Notes: a model not told the origin generated them from the letters alone. A stretch of 64,000 nt of DNA from Leeuwenhoekiella palythoae (GCF_900130045.1 NZ_FQXT01000001.1:248001-312000), one strand, 5' to 3'. Shown: positions 27,319 to 37,085, numbered from the stretch's first letter. Numbers and translations are program-made.

Positions 27319-28572
27319 ATGAGTATAGTGAAAATAGACGAAAAGAAACGACAAAAGGCTGTAGACTCTTACAAACTGGTGGGTACGCTGCCTGAGAAGA
27401 GTTACGACAATATCACACAGATCGCCTCCTATATCTGCGGCACTCCCATTGCATTGATCACTATGCTTGATTACAATCGTAATTTTTTAAAATCGCATTA
27501 CGGAGTTCCGTTTAACGAGTCTCCTCGTGAAATTTCATTTTGTACGCACGCAATTCAAACGCACGATCCCATTTTTATCATTCCTGACGCGCGCGAAGAT
27601 GACCGATTTAAAGACAATCCGCTGGTTACTGGCCCCATGAAAGCCATTTTTTATGCGGGCGTTCCGCTAGTGGATAAAGGCGGGCACGCTTTAGGAACTC
27701 TTTGTGTATTTGATCACGAGCCCCGTACGCTCAACGAGCATCAGGTGAGTACATTGATCGCTTTGGCCAGTCAAGTCGTCAATCTTTTTGAACTCCGCCG
27801 CCAGAATATTGAGAATAAGGCGCTTCAAAAAAACCTTCTCAAAAAAAATAGTCTTCTTAAAGAATTTGCCGGAGTAGTTTCTCACGATATGAAAATGCCG
27901 CTAGCGAATATTATCACCACTACAGATATTCTTAAGGCAAAATACAAAGAGCTTTTAGATGAAAAAGGGCTCGATTATCTTAACTACCTTAAAAGTTCTT
28001 CCTTTTCGCTAAGCGAATATATTAGCGGAATTTTGCAACATTATGAGAGTGATAATTTAACTATAGATCAGCGAGACTCGTTTGACATTCACGATCTTCT
28101 TGAGGAAGTTGAAGATATGCTCAACCACGATTATAAAACCGTTATTCATCTCCCGGAAGCCAATCATATCATCTCCTGTAATCGTGCTGCTTTGCATCAG
28201 ATTTTTATAAATCTTTTAGGCAACAGCATCAAATACAATGATAAAGAAGAACCTGAGATCACAGTCACATTTACCGAAGACAGTGATTTTTATCGATTTG
28301 AAGTTATTGATAATGGGATTGGAATTCCGCAGGATAAAATCGATAAAATTTTTGAACTCTTTTCCATCGTAGCTTCTAAAGACAAAAACGGAAACCGTGG
28401 CAATGGGATTGGCTTATCTACCGTAAAGAAACTAGTCGCCAACTTAGGCGGGCGCATCAGTGTAGCTTCGGTGGAAGGTGAAGGAAGTACGTTTAGCTTT
28501 TCTGCTAGAAAACAAGATATCCCAACACAAATCGCAGGTCCTGAGAATGACACTTCCGCATTAAAAAATTAA
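27319..28572 (+). CDS. Soluble GAF-domain sensor histidine kinase (second of a tandem pair)
   Basis: A 417-residue kinase with the same order as its upstream neighbour: GAF (about residues 20-160) ending FYAGVPLVDKGGHALGTLCVFD, H-box VSHDMKMPLAN with His189, N-box INLLGNSIKYNDKE, DNGIGIPQDK and GNGIGLSTVKKL. The two are clearly paralogous along their full length, so a tandem duplication is likely. The last 20 residues (after SARKQ) are an unconserved tail. No regulator is encoded nearby; the two kinases may signal to a distant regulator or to each other. Confidence 0.93.
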   Translation: MSIVKIDEKKRQKAVDSYKLVGTLPEKSYDNITQIASYICGTPIALITMLDYNRNFLKSHYGVPFNESPREISFCTHAIQTHDPIFIIPDAREDDRFKDNPLVTGPMKAIFYAGVPLVDKGGHALGTLCVFDHEPRTLNEHQVSTLIALASQVVNLFELRRQNIENKALQKNLLKKNSLLKEFAGVVSHDMKMPLANIITTTDILKAKYKELLDEKGLDYLNYLKSSSFSLSEYISGILQHYESDNLTIDQRDSFDIHDLLEEVEDMLNHDYKTVIHLPEANHIISCNRAALHQIFINLLGNSIKYNDKEEPEITVTFTEDSDFYRFEVIDNGIGIPQDKIDKIFELFSIVASKDKNGNRGNGIGLSTVKKLVANLGGRISVASVEGEGSTFSFSARKQDIPTQIAGPENDTSALKN

Positions 28573-28647
28573 GAGAATAAAACGCTTCAATAAGGTGTAA
28601 TAATTTCTAAAACCAGTATTTTCGTTTACTGAGAAATGTAAACTTGT

Positions 28648-30567
28648 ATGCAGTTTAAAAATCCTGAAATTCTTTACGCGCTTTTTCTGCTACTTATTCC
28701 TATTCTCATTCATTTATTCCAGCTTAGACGTTACAAAAAAACACCTTTTTCTAACGTCGCTTTTCTTGAAACCGTAATTCAAAACACCCGTAAAAGCAGT
28801 ACCTTAAAGAAATGGTTGGTGCTCTGCACGCGTTTACTCGCGCTTACTTTTTTAATCTTTGCTTTCGCCGAACCCTTTATTCCAAATTCTCAGCGCGCGT
28901 TACAACCTCAAGAAACAGTAATTTTTATTGATAATTCTTTCAGTATGCAAGCTACTGGTAAAAAAGGCAACTTACTTACCGAGGCTAAACAAGAACTTCT
29001 TGCTGCTCTGCATAAAGATGAGCGCTATACACTGGTCACTTGGGATGACGTATTGCGTGATTTTGATCCTGTGACCGATCGTAACGAACTCTTAGACTTA
29101 GATTTTACTCAGAAAACCATTGATGTTCAAAGCCTGCGAATGCGGCTGAATAACGTGTTTTCAACCAAAGATGAAAGCTCTAGACAACGCATTCTTATTT
29201 CTGATTTTCAAGATACAGGATGGAGTTCTCAATTAGATTCTTTGAACAAAACAGAGCATCGCATACTGTTAGAGCCTACTAGTCTAGAAAATATAAGTAT
29301 AGACAGTCTGCACCTCAATAGCGTTAGCGCAGCGTATTCGCTAGATGTTTTTTTAGCAAGCACCACCCCGATCGACCAAGACGTACCGGTTTCATTATTT
29401 GATAAAGAAAAACTGATCGCCAAAGGTTCTGCAAATTTTGAAAGTTCAAAGCATTCAAAAATTGAGTTTCAATTGACTTCCGGGGCTGCTATTCAAGGAA
29501 GGCTGAGTATTACAACTCCGGATTTAAAGTTTGATAATGATTTTTATTTCAGCATTAACACGACAGAACCGCTAAAGGTGCTCGCCGTTTCAAATGCGGA
29601 AGATACTTTTCTGAGTAGGTTGTATCAAGAACCACAGTTTTCCTATACCAATGTTGCCGAAGATCAACTAGAATACAGCATACTCGACGATCAGGATTTA
29701 ATTATCCTAAATGAACCGCAACGCATTACGACAGCACTGATCAATGCTTTAAAAAAACATACCCAAAACGGCGGAACCCTGTTGCTTATCCCTAACATGA
29801 ATGCCGCTGCGACGAACTACAACAACCTCCTAAACGCTTACGGGTTCGCTGGTTTTCAATCAAAAATTGAAGCTCCACAACGCATCACAACGATCAATTA
29901 TGACCATCCTTTATACCAAAATGTTTTTACAAAAAGGTCTTCTAATTTACAGACCCATCAGGTAGAAGCCTATTTCCCAATAGCTACCACAGACGCGATT
30001 TTAAGTTTAGAAAATAATGCCCCGTTTTTGGCTGAAAACAATCGGCTGTATCTCTTTACAGGGAGTTTATCGAGTACCAATAGCAACTTCATCAATGGTC
30101 AACTTATCGTTCCTACTTTTGATAAAATTGCTACCGAAGCTTTAAAGCTTCCTCAGATTTATTATTCCATTGGCAGTAAAACCACTTTTGACATAACCAC
30201 ACCCTTGCCTGATGATGTAGTGCTCACCCTAGAACAGCAAGAGCAGGCGTTTATTCCGCTTCAGCAAAAACGAGGCGACAAAGTAAGTATAGACACCCAA
30301 GAAGGAATTAAAAACGACGGACTCTACGCAGTAAAATACAAGCAAGATACGCTGGCAATGGTCGCGTATAATTTTGATAGAGCAGAAAGCAATTTAAGGC
30401 CGCTTGAAGCCATAACTGCTGAAAATATAGATTTTGAAACCAACATCCCAGACCTATTTAATAAGCTAGAACAAGACACAAATCTTAATTTACTTTACAA
30501 ATGGTTTGTTATTTTTGCACTGCTCGCATTTCTAGCCGAAATGCTTCTTCTAAAAAAGTTTAAATGA
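28648..30567 (+). CDS. BatA/VWA-domain membrane protein
   Basis: A 639-residue membrane protein. The N-terminal BatA domain has two membrane helices (about residues 7-22 and 55-75) around QLRRYKKTPFSNVAFLE, then a von Willebrand A domain with a MIDAS-like DNSFS near residue 95, a long extracytoplasmic or beta-rich middle, and one C-terminal helix (about 617-635). Such proteins occur in the Bacteroides aerotolerance type operons and near dihydroorotase-like genes in flavobacteria; the exact role is unknown. Its stop overlaps the start of the next gene in ATGA. Confidence 0.88.
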   Translation: MQFKNPEILYALFLLLIPILIHLFQLRRYKKTPFSNVAFLETVIQNTRKSSTLKKWLVLCTRLLALTFLIFAFAEPFIPNSQRALQPQETVIFIDNSFSMQATGKKGNLLTEAKQELLAALHKDERYTLVTWDDVLRDFDPVTDRNELLDLDFTQKTIDVQSLRMRLNNVFSTKDESSRQRILISDFQDTGWSSQLDSLNKTEHRILLEPTSLENISIDSLHLNSVSAAYSLDVFLASTTPIDQDVPVSLFDKEKLIAKGSANFESSKHSKIEFQLTSGAAIQGRLSITTPDLKFDNDFYFSINTTEPLKVLAVSNAEDTFLSRLYQEPQFSYTNVAEDQLEYSILDDQDLIILNEPQRITTALINALKKHTQNGGTLLLIPNMNAAATNYNNLLNAYGFAGFQSKIEAPQRITTINYDHPLYQNVFTKRSSNLQTHQVEAYFPIATTDAILSLENNAPFLAENNRLYLFTGSLSSTNSNFINGQLIVPTFDKIATEALKLPQIYYSIGSKTTFDITTPLPDDVVLTLEQQEQAFIPLQQKRGDKVSIDTQEGIKNDGLYAVKYKQDTLAMVAYNFDRAESNLRPLEAITAENIDFETNIPDLFNKLEQDTNLNLLYKWFVIFALLAFLAEMLLLKKFK

Positions 30568-31817
30568 ACGCACGTATCACCAAGGCAACCCTCCTGGATG
30601 AGAGTAATGAACATCACGGAAAACAAGTAGATCTAAGAATTGAAAACGGGATCATCACTGAAATAGGTACCGATCTAACCCCAAAAAATAACGAAGAAGA
30701 GCTTCAGTTTGAAAATTTAAGCGTTTCTCCCGGTTGGTTTGACAGCAGCGTTAGCGTTGGTGAGCCGGGCTTTGAAGAACGAGAAACTATAATCAATGCA
30801 TTAAAAGTTGCCGGAAAGAGCGGCTTTACTGCTATAGCCGTAAACGCCAACAGCGCACCAGTCATTGACAACAATGCTTCGGTGGCGTTCCTAAAAAATA
30901 AGGCAGCCGGCAATGCAGTTAATTTGCATCCTATTGGCGCACTCACAAAAAATGCTGCCGGGGTTGATCTCGCCGAACTCTATGACATGCAACAAGCAGG
31001 AGCCGTGGCGTTTGGTGATTACCAGCACGCGATAAGCAATCCTAATCTTATCAAGATCGCGCTGCAATATGCTCAGGGATTTGATGGATTAGTTTTGTCT
31101 TTTCCGCAAGAAGATGATTTGATTATAAAAGGTGTTGCTAATGAAGGAGAAACAGCTATTAGCCTTGGTTTAAAAGGTATTCCTTCTTTAGCCGAACACA
31201 TACAGGTGGCGCGTGACTTATATATTTTAGAATACACCGGCGGTAAATTGCACATCCCAACCATTTCTACCGCTCAAAGTGTTGCTCTGATTAAAGAAGC
31301 TAAAGCAAAAGGCCTTGACGTAACCTGTAGCGTTGCTATTGTAAATTTATTTTATACGGAAGCAATGCTTAATGAATTTGACACCCGCTATAAAGTGCTT
31401 CCGCCATTACGTACAGAAACTGATCGGCAAGCACTCATTGCCGGAATTAAGGACGGTACGATTGATATGGTCACCAGTGATCATAACCCGCTTGATATTG
31501 AATTGAAAAAACTGGAGTTTGATCACGCTAAATTTGGCACCATTGCTCAAGAAGCTACCTGGGGCGCTTTACTCACATTAGTTTCTGAAAAAAGAGCGGT
31601 AAAATTACTTACCGCGGCTCAAGAACGCTTTACCCAAGTAAAATCAAAAATTGAAATTGGTCAACCGGCAAATCTCAGTTTATTTACGACTAAAGGAACT
31701 ACGGTGTTTGTTAAAGAGCATATTCTTTCTAAGTCTAAAAACACAGCATTCTTAGGAGCTAAATTAAAAGGAAAAGTTTACGGAATTATATCAAATAACC
31801 AATTTATAGCTTCTTAA
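30564..31817 (+). CDS. Dihydroorotase-like protein, metal motif lost
   Basis: A 417-residue amidohydrolase of the PyrC type I family: LSVSPGWFDSSVSVGEPGFEERETI, AGKSGFTAIAVNANSAP, AVAFGDYQHAI and VTSDHNPLDIELKK follow the dihydroorotase pattern. The catalytic HxH that normally follows the conserved Asp (as in DxHxHLREPG) is replaced by SSVS, so zinc binding and ureidosuccinate cyclisation are doubtful. It resembles the inactive dihydroorotase partner of aspartate carbamoyltransferase known in other bacteria; whether it plays that role here is inferred. It overlaps the BatA/VWA gene by 4 nt and directly abuts the next ORF (TAAATG). Confidence 0.88.
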   Translation: MNARITKATLLDESNEHHGKQVDLRIENGIITEIGTDLTPKNNEEELQFENLSVSPGWFDSSVSVGEPGFEERETIINALKVAGKSGFTAIAVNANSAPVIDNNASVAFLKNKAAGNAVNLHPIGALTKNAAGVDLAELYDMQQAGAVAFGDYQHAISNPNLIKIALQYAQGFDGLVLSFPQEDDLIIKGVANEGETAISLGLKGIPSLAEHIQVARDLYILEYTGGKLHIPTISTAQSVALIKEAKAKGLDVTCSVAIVNLFYTEAMLNEFDTRYKVLPPLRTETDRQALIAGIKDGTIDMVTSDHNPLDIELKKLEFDHAKFGTIAQEATWGALLTLVSEKRAVKLLTAAQERFTQVKSKIEIGQPANLSLFTTKGTTVFVKEHILSKSKNTAFLGAKLKGKVYGIISNNQFIAS

Positions 31818-32147
31818 ATGACAACAGAAGACATTAAAAACGGTAAAACTTCAGCGATAGTCGCATACTTGACCATGCTAGGCGCGATCATCGCTATTTT
31901 TATGAACATGGAACCTAAAAATCCGTTTGCGCGATTTCATATACGTCAAGCATTTGGGATTTTCCTAACCTTCTTTGCTTTAGGCTTTTTAGTTTCGTTC
32001 TTGAATAGCTGGCCGGCATCCTTCGGTTTTTATATTTTCATATTTATCCTCTGGGGTTATGGCTTTGTAAATGCTATACAAGGAAATATCGTACCGGTAC
32101 CACTGCTGGGCAAATACTATCAAAAGTGGTTTAGATTTATAGAATAA
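31818..32147 (+). CDS. Small membrane protein, DUF4870-like
   Basis: A 109-residue protein with three likely membrane helices (about residues 12-29, 46-62 and 69-88). The FARFHIRQAFGIFL motif after the first helix and a final NAIQGNIVPVPLLGKYYQKWF resemble DUF4870-type proteins. Function unknown. Its ATG immediately follows the stop of the dihydroorotase-like gene, and the esterase gene starts 1 nt after its stop, so the row from the BatA gene on is one operon. Confidence 0.82.
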   Translation: MTTEDIKNGKTSAIVAYLTMLGAIIAIFMNMEPKNPFARFHIRQAFGIFLTFFALGFLVSFLNSWPASFGFYIFIFILWGYGFVNAIQGNIVPVPLLGKYYQKWFRFIE

Positions 32148-32148
32148 T

Positions 32149-32799
32149 ATGGCGCAACTTTCATTAGAACATCTTATACAAAGACCTAAAAAAACTTCGG
32201 AAAAACCTCCGTTATTATTGCTGTTACACGGCTACGGAAGCAATGAGCAAGATCTATTTTCTTTTGCTCCAGAATTGCCTGAAGAATATTTTGTGATCTC
32301 TGCAAAAGCACCGATGGCAATGCAACCTTTTGGTAATGCGTGGTACACCATTTACTGGGATGCTACAGACGGAAAATGGTCTGACGATGAAGAGGCTATT
32401 TCTTCGCGCGAATTGATCAAAACTTTTATTGACGAAACTATCGATGCTTATAACCTTGATGCTGAAAATGTGACGCTTTTGGGCTTCAGCCAGGGTTGTA
32501 TTTTGAGTTATGCTGTAGCACTTACTTATCCTGAAAAGATCAAAAATGTAATTGGCTTGAGCGGATATGTCAACGAAGCGATTATATCGCCAAAATCAGA
32601 TTTAAGCGCCTATAAGCACCTTTCTGTATTCAGTTCACACGGTACAGTAGATCAGGTTATTCCGGTTGAAGCTGCGCGCAAGATCGCTCCTTACTTAGCA
32701 ACTTTAGGTATTGAATCTAACTTGAAAGAATATCCTGTAGGACATGGTGTCGCTCCGCAAAACTTTTTTGACCTTAAAGATTGGTTATTGCAACACTAA
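32149..32799 (+). CDS. Alpha/beta-hydrolase, phospholipase/carboxylesterase family
   Basis: A 216-residue serine hydrolase. LLLLHGYGSNEQDLF forms the oxyanion region, the nucleophile is Ser114 in GFSQGC, and Asp168 (GTVDQVIPV) and His199 (VGHGV) complete the triad in normal order and spacing. No signal peptide. The family hydrolyses short acyl esters or acyl-thioesters; the substrate is unknown. Last gene of the operon; it overlaps the convergent next gene by 4 nt. Confidence 0.93.
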   Translation: MAQLSLEHLIQRPKKTSEKPPLLLLLHGYGSNEQDLFSFAPELPEEYFVISAKAPMAMQPFGNAWYTIYWDATDGKWSDDEEAISSRELIKTFIDETIDAYNLDAENVTLLGFSQGCILSYAVALTYPEKIKNVIGLSGYVNEAIISPKSDLSAYKHLSVFSSHGTVDQVIPVEAARKIAPYLATLGIESNLKEYPVGHGVAPQNFFDLKDWLLQH

Positions 32800-33278
32800 G
32801 GATAAATTACGCTCTGCAGTGTTTCAAAAGTTATGTTACCTTCTTTATCAATGGAATAAAGAAGAATGAGTTCGCCCCAGCGTTTTCCATCGCTGAAATC
32901 GGCGATCACCCATTTGTGGTTAAGCACCTCTACCTTATTAATCTGAAAAATTCCAGTGGCATTCTCATACGGAATTAACGCGTTTCCTTCGGTGGTATTT
33001 TTGCTGATGATTGCGCTTTCGATCTTGGCTTCGAGATCATCCACGGCAACACCAAAGCGTTCAAAATAATCATAAGCTTGCTCGTTTCCTTTCAATTTAA
33101 AATAACGCTCACCACCATCCTCACGTACCGCTTGCAAAGAATCAGCCTCAGCCAGTTGTTGTTCTAATTTGGCGATATGCTTTTCTTGAGACTCATACAC
33201 TTTAGTAGAATTCACGTATTGAAATACCACCCAAAGAGCAGTAAATAAAAACAAATACATAAAAATGTTTCTGCGCAT
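32796..33278 (-). CDS. Hypothetical single-helix membrane-anchored protein
   Basis: A 160-residue protein with an N-terminal hydrophobic helix (about residues 5-20), then a coiled-coil segment (ESQEKHIAKLEQQLAEADSLQA) and a small soluble domain ending ITFETLQSVIYP. The alpha/beta part, NKVEVLNHKWVIADFSDGKRWGELILLY, looks like a lipocalin- or hydrolase-unlike small fold that I do not recognise. It lies 3 nt downstream of the MBL-fold gene on the minus strand, so they are cotranscribed. Confidence 0.8.
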   Translation of the reverse strand: MRRNIFMYLFLFTALWVVFQYVNSTKVYESQEKHIAKLEQQLAEADSLQAVREDGGERYFKLKGNEQAYDYFERFGVAVDDLEAKIESAIISKNTTEGNALIPYENATGIFQINKVEVLNHKWVIADFSDGKRWGELILLYSIDKEGNITFETLQSVIYP

Positions 33279-33281
33279 AGC

Positions 33282-34064
33282 TTATAGTTCTAATTGAAGT
33301 CCGTCATAAGCCAGATGTACATTGTCAGGCAGTTGTTTTTCAACCTCTGCGTGAAAGCCCAGCAAATGACTAATATGTGTAAAATAAGTTTGTTTTGGTT
33401 TGATCTCGGCTACAAAAGCAAGCGCTTCCTCTAGATTAAAATGCGAATAATGCGGTTCCTCTCGCAAAGCATTTACCACCAAAACATCAAGATCACGTAG
33501 TTTTTGTTTTTCTTCAGCTGCAATGGTTTTGACATCAGTGAGATACGCAAAAGAGCCAAAACGATAGCCAAAAACCTGAAGTTTACCGTGCATCACATTA
33601 ATAGGCTCAACCTGTAAATTATTTATGATGAATGGCTGATTGTTGATAACCTCAAATAGTGCTACAGCAGGTGCACCGGGATATCTGTTCTCGGTCTTAA
33701 AAATATATTCAAATCGCTTTTTGAGTTCGCCAATTACCCGCTGATGCGCATAAACCGGTATATCTCCTTGTCTGAAAAAAAAGGGTCTGATATCATCAAG
33801 GCCCGCAGTATGATCTGCGTGCTCATGAGTAAACAGCAATGCTTCAAGATGATTTACATTATGGGTCAACATTTGTTGTCTAAAATCTGGACCGCAATCT
33901 ATCACATAATTTGCGCCTTCAAATTCTATTAAAAGTGACACACGCAAACGTTTGTCTCGGGGGTCTTTGCTCTTACAAACCGGGTGTGTGCTCCCAATAA
34001 TGGGGATTCCTTGTGATGTGCCTGTGCCTAAAAAGGTGATTCTCAAACCTGTGAAATTTAGCAC
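33282..34064 (-). CDS. MBL-fold metal-dependent hydrolase, PhnP-like
   Basis: A 260-residue cytosolic hydrolase. FLGTGTSQGIPIIGSTHPVC begins the fold and THEHADHTAGLDD gives the metal ligands His80, His82, Asp84 and His85; TDVKTIA, HYSHFNLEEALAF and THISHLLGFHAEVEKQL supply later ligands. The GTSQGIP...CxSKDPRDxR pattern is that of PhnP-like cyclic phosphodiesterases, without the phn operon, so the substrate is uncertain. It is divergent from the 483-residue gene with a 91-nt gap. Confidence 0.92.
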   Translation of the reverse strand: MLNFTGLRITFLGTGTSQGIPIIGSTHPVCKSKDPRDKRLRVSLLIEFEGANYVIDCGPDFRQQMLTHNVNHLEALLFTHEHADHTAGLDDIRPFFFRQGDIPVYAHQRVIGELKKRFEYIFKTENRYPGAPAVALFEVINNQPFIINNLQVEPINVMHGKLQVFGYRFGSFAYLTDVKTIAAEEKQKLRDLDVLVVNALREEPHYSHFNLEEALAFVAEIKPKQTYFTHISHLLGFHAEVEKQLPDNVHLAYDGLQLEL

Positions 34065-34155
34065 AAAACTACACTTAATTTTTTGTAAGCCCTACCATTT
34101 TGTTACCTTTAACCCGCAAAGGAAACCACCAATACTCACCCTAAAAATAAGCGCT

Positions 34156-35607
34156 ATGCCGATCACGATTCAAGGTGATAAAGAGTTTGAAAATATCCCG
34201 TCGATAACCAATAAAGCCCTGCGAATAAATCTCAACGAAAACATCTACGGTACATTTGCCGAGATTGGTGCAGGACAAGAAACCGTAAGACATTTTTTTA
34301 GAGCCGGTGGCGCGAGCGGTACCATTGCGAAGGCGATGTCTGCTTATGACAAAGATTTTAGTGATGCAGTATATGGTGTAGAGCAAGATCATCGCTATGT
34401 AACTGAGGCCCGACTAAAAAAGATGCTTGCGCATGAAACCAACCTGTTAGAAAACAGAATCTCTCGCGAGAAGCATCCTAATAAAATCTATTTTACGTAT
34501 GCCAACACTGTAGCGACTATTGATTTTGCAAAAAAATATAAAGGTCATGGTTGGGTAGGTATAAAATATCAGGTAGAACCTCAGGCAGAATTTAACGAGA
34601 TTATTCTACACGTACGTTTTCACGAAACTGACGCACGTTTACAGCAGCTTACCTTAGGTACGCTAGGCGTAAACTTAATTTATGGCGCTTATTACAAATA
34701 CGATTCACCTAAAAAACTCCTGCGCTACTTATATGACCATATTGATAAAGATCAGATCGAGATTGATATGATCAACTTCTCAGGACCGGTTTTCTCTAAA
34801 GTAGATAACCGTCTTATGAGTTTGCAGTTGGTTAAAAACGGTTTTACAGACGCTGTAATGTTTGGTGCTGACGGAAACAATATTCTTGCTGCAAAAATTC
34901 TTTACAAGAAAAACATTCTTGCGCTTCGCGGAAGTTTTAGACCTGTGACCAAGGTCAATACCGACATGTATCGCAAATCGCTTGAAATCTTTTTAAACGA
35001 AAATCGCGTAAAAGAAGACAATACTGAAGTGATTTTTGAAATCACCCTTTCTAACCTTCGGGCGGAAGGTGAGATCGATGAAGAAGATTTTATGGCAAGA
35101 GCCCGATTATTATGTAATCTGGGCCACACGGTAATGATTTCAAATTTCCAAGAATATTATCGTTTAGTGGAGTACTTCTCACGCTATACTAAAGAGCGTA
35201 TGGGTCTTGCGATGGGTGTAAACAACTTGATTGATATTTTTGACGAGTCATACTACCGCCATTTGAGTGGAGGTATTCTAGAAGCCTTTGGTAAACTTTT
35301 CTTTAAAGATTTGCGTGTGTATCTGTATCCGATGCGCGATCCGGAAACAGGTGAATTCTTTACAAGCGAAAATCTAAAAGTACATCCGCGAATGAAAGAG
35401 TTGTACAAATTCTTTAAGTACAATGGTCGTGTTGTAGATATCGAAGATTATAATCCTGATATTCTGAATGTATTTTCGCGTCAGGTTCTTAAAATGATCG
35501 CAAATAATGAAGAAGGCTGGGAAGCAATGCTTCCAAAAGGTATTGCGCAACAGATTAAAGAACAAGGCTTGTTTGATTACAAATCAAAGACCATCGAGCA
35601 GTCTTAA
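34156..35607 (+). CDS. Conserved 483-residue protein of unknown function
   Basis: A soluble protein without signal peptide or membrane helices. I start it at the ATG at 34156 (MPITIQGDKEFENIPSITNK); an open frame upstream to 33952 runs through the MBL gene on the other strand and is not credible. The N-terminal GTFAEIGAGQETVRHFFRAG and ASGTIAKAMSAYDKDFSD, the middle GHGWVGIKYQVEP and INFSGPVF, and the C-terminal YRHLSGGILEAFGKLFF are distinctive and look strongly conserved. I recall close homologues across Bacteroidota with unreliable names; no catalytic motif is certain. Monocistronic, ending at a bidirectional terminator shared with hisS. Confidence 0.85.
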   Translation: MPITIQGDKEFENIPSITNKALRINLNENIYGTFAEIGAGQETVRHFFRAGGASGTIAKAMSAYDKDFSDAVYGVEQDHRYVTEARLKKMLAHETNLLENRISREKHPNKIYFTYANTVATIDFAKKYKGHGWVGIKYQVEPQAEFNEIILHVRFHETDARLQQLTLGTLGVNLIYGAYYKYDSPKKLLRYLYDHIDKDQIEIDMINFSGPVFSKVDNRLMSLQLVKNGFTDAVMFGADGNNILAAKILYKKNILALRGSFRPVTKVNTDMYRKSLEIFLNENRVKEDNTEVIFEITLSNLRAEGEIDEEDFMARARLLCNLGHTVMISNFQEYYRLVEYFSRYTKERMGLAMGVNNLIDIFDESYYRHLSGGILEAFGKLFFKDLRVYLYPMRDPETGEFFTSENLKVHPRMKELYKFFKYNGRVVDIEDYNPDILNVFSRQVLKMIANNEEGWEAMLPKGIAQQIKEQGLFDYKSKTIEQS

Positions 35608-35665
35608 CAAACAAACTGATTAAAAATAAACAACCATAAGACATTAGACCTTTTGGAAAGTCCAT

Positions 35666-35699
35666 AAAAAAATCCCGAAAGTCTTCGGGATTTTTTTAT
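35666..35699. terminator. Bidirectional intrinsic terminator
   Basis: Stem ATCCCGAA (35672-35679), loop AGTC, TTCGGGAT (35684-35691) with A-run before and T-run after, between the convergent 483-residue gene and hisS. Confidence 0.92.
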
Positions 35700-35714
35700 G
35701 GTTAGCCTTTATAT

Positions 35715-37085
35715 TTAAGCAAGCGCTTTGATCAATTCGTTGAGATCTACTCGGGTCTGATCGCCTGTTTTCATATTTTTAAGAGTATAAACTCCTTCTT
35801 CCATTTCTTGTGTTCCTGCTAAAACCACAAATTGAATATTGCGTTTGTCTGCGTGCGACATTTGCTTTTTCATCTTAGCAGCATCAGGATATAATTCTGA
35901 AGTAATTCCCGCTTCACGCAAAGATTTAACCGCTTTTAGACAATACAACGATTCTGCTTCTCCAAAGTTGATGAACAGTAATTTGGTTCCTTTAATCGCT
36001 TGCTCCGGAAAAAGACCAAGTTCTTCAAGCACCAAATAAATACGATCCAAACCAAAAGAGATCCCAACTCCGCTCATATTTTTCAGTCCAAAAATTCCGG
36101 TGAGATCGTCATAACGGCCACCGCCTCCAATGCTTCCCATTTTTACACCTTCGGGTGCAGCAACTTCAAAAATCGCTCCCGTGTAATAATTGAGTCCGCG
36201 TGCTAAAGTCACATCGAGATCGAGAGTTACTGTTGCAAGTCCGAGCGCTGCGATCTTCTCATTAATGTACGCCAACTCTTCGATACCTTCTTTACCAACT
36301 TCAGAATCTGCTAGCAAATCTTTTAGCAGATTGAGTTTTTCAGCAAAATTTCCGCTTACGTTAAAAATGGGTTTAACCCGAGTAATGGCTTCTTCAGAAA
36401 TTCCTTTAGCCAACATCTCTTTGACAACGCCCTCCTCACCTATTTTGTCGAGTTTATCTAGCGCCACCGTAAAATCGATCAGCTTATCAGCTGCACCTAT
36501 CGCTTCAGCGAGCCCCGAAAGAATTTTGCGGTTATTCATTTTAACCGTGGTTCCCTTCAGTCCTAAATCGGTGAAAACCGCATCATACAACTGTACAAAA
36601 GCCACTTCCTGCAATAGCGAATCAGATCCCACAGCATCAGCATCACACTGAAAAAACTCTCTAAACCTTCCCTTTTGAGGACGATCTGCACGCCAGACCG
36701 GTTGAATCTGATAACGCTTGAAAGGAAATTCGATCTCGTTTTGATGCTGTACCACATAACGCGCAAAAGGCACGGTAAGATCGTAGCGTAAGGCTTTTTC
36801 TGAAATTTCAGCGGTTAATTTTGTACTATCTTTTGCTGTATACACGGCATCATCTACCTTGTTCAAATAATCCCCACTATTCAAAATCTTAAAAATAAGG
36901 CGATCTCCTTCATCACCATACTTCCCCATCAGCGTACTGCTATTTTCAAAGGATGGCGTTTCAATAGGTTGAAAACCAAAAAGCTCAAAATTGGTACGCA
37001 ACGTATTGATGATATAATTGCGTCTTAAAACTTCTTCAGGTGAAAAATCGCGGGTTCCTTTAGGGATACTGGGTTTTTGAGCCAT
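35715..37085 (-). CDS. hisS: Histidine-tRNA ligase
   Basis: A 456-residue class II synthetase. Motif 1 is in [18 protein letters not shown] and [19 protein letters not shown]; the motif 2 loop is [30 protein letters not shown]; the histidine-specific [14 protein letters not shown] and motif 3 [14 protein letters not shown]...[11 protein letters not shown] follow, and the C-terminal anticodon-binding domain ends [17 protein letters not shown]. Length matches the Bacteroidota form. Transcribed alone on the minus strand. Confidence 0.96.
   Translation of the reverse strand: MAQKPSIPKGTRDFSPEEVLRRNYIINTLRTNFELFGFQPIETPSFENSSTLMGKYGDEGDRLIFKILNSGDYLNKVDDAVYTAKDSTKLTAEISEKALRYDLTVPFARYVVQHQNEIEFPFKRYQIQPVWRADRPQKGRFREFFQCDADAVGSDSLLQEVAFVQLYDAVFTDLGLKGTTVKMNNRKILSGLAEAIGAADKLIDFTVALDKLDKIGEEGVVKEMLAKGISEEAITRVKPIFNVSGNFAEKLNLLKDLLADSEVGKEGIEELAYINEKIAALGLATVTLDLDVTLARGLNYYTGAIFEVAAPEGVKMGSIGGGGRYDDLTGIFGLKNMSGVGISFGLDRIYLVLEELGLFPEQAIKGTKLLFINFGEAESLYCLKAVKSLREAGITSELYPDAAKMKKQMSHADKRNIQFVVLAGTQEMEEGVYTLKNMKTGDQTRVDLNELIKALA

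Noticed and set aside
33952-34155. 68-codon upstream extension of the 483-residue gene
   Set aside because: It runs antisense through the MBL-fold gene start and has no conserved content; the ATG at 34156 gives the normal N-terminus.
36190-36651. 153-codon plus-strand ORF inside hisS
   Set aside because: Ser-rich antisense shadow of hisS with no start signal; codon pattern is the complement of a real gene.
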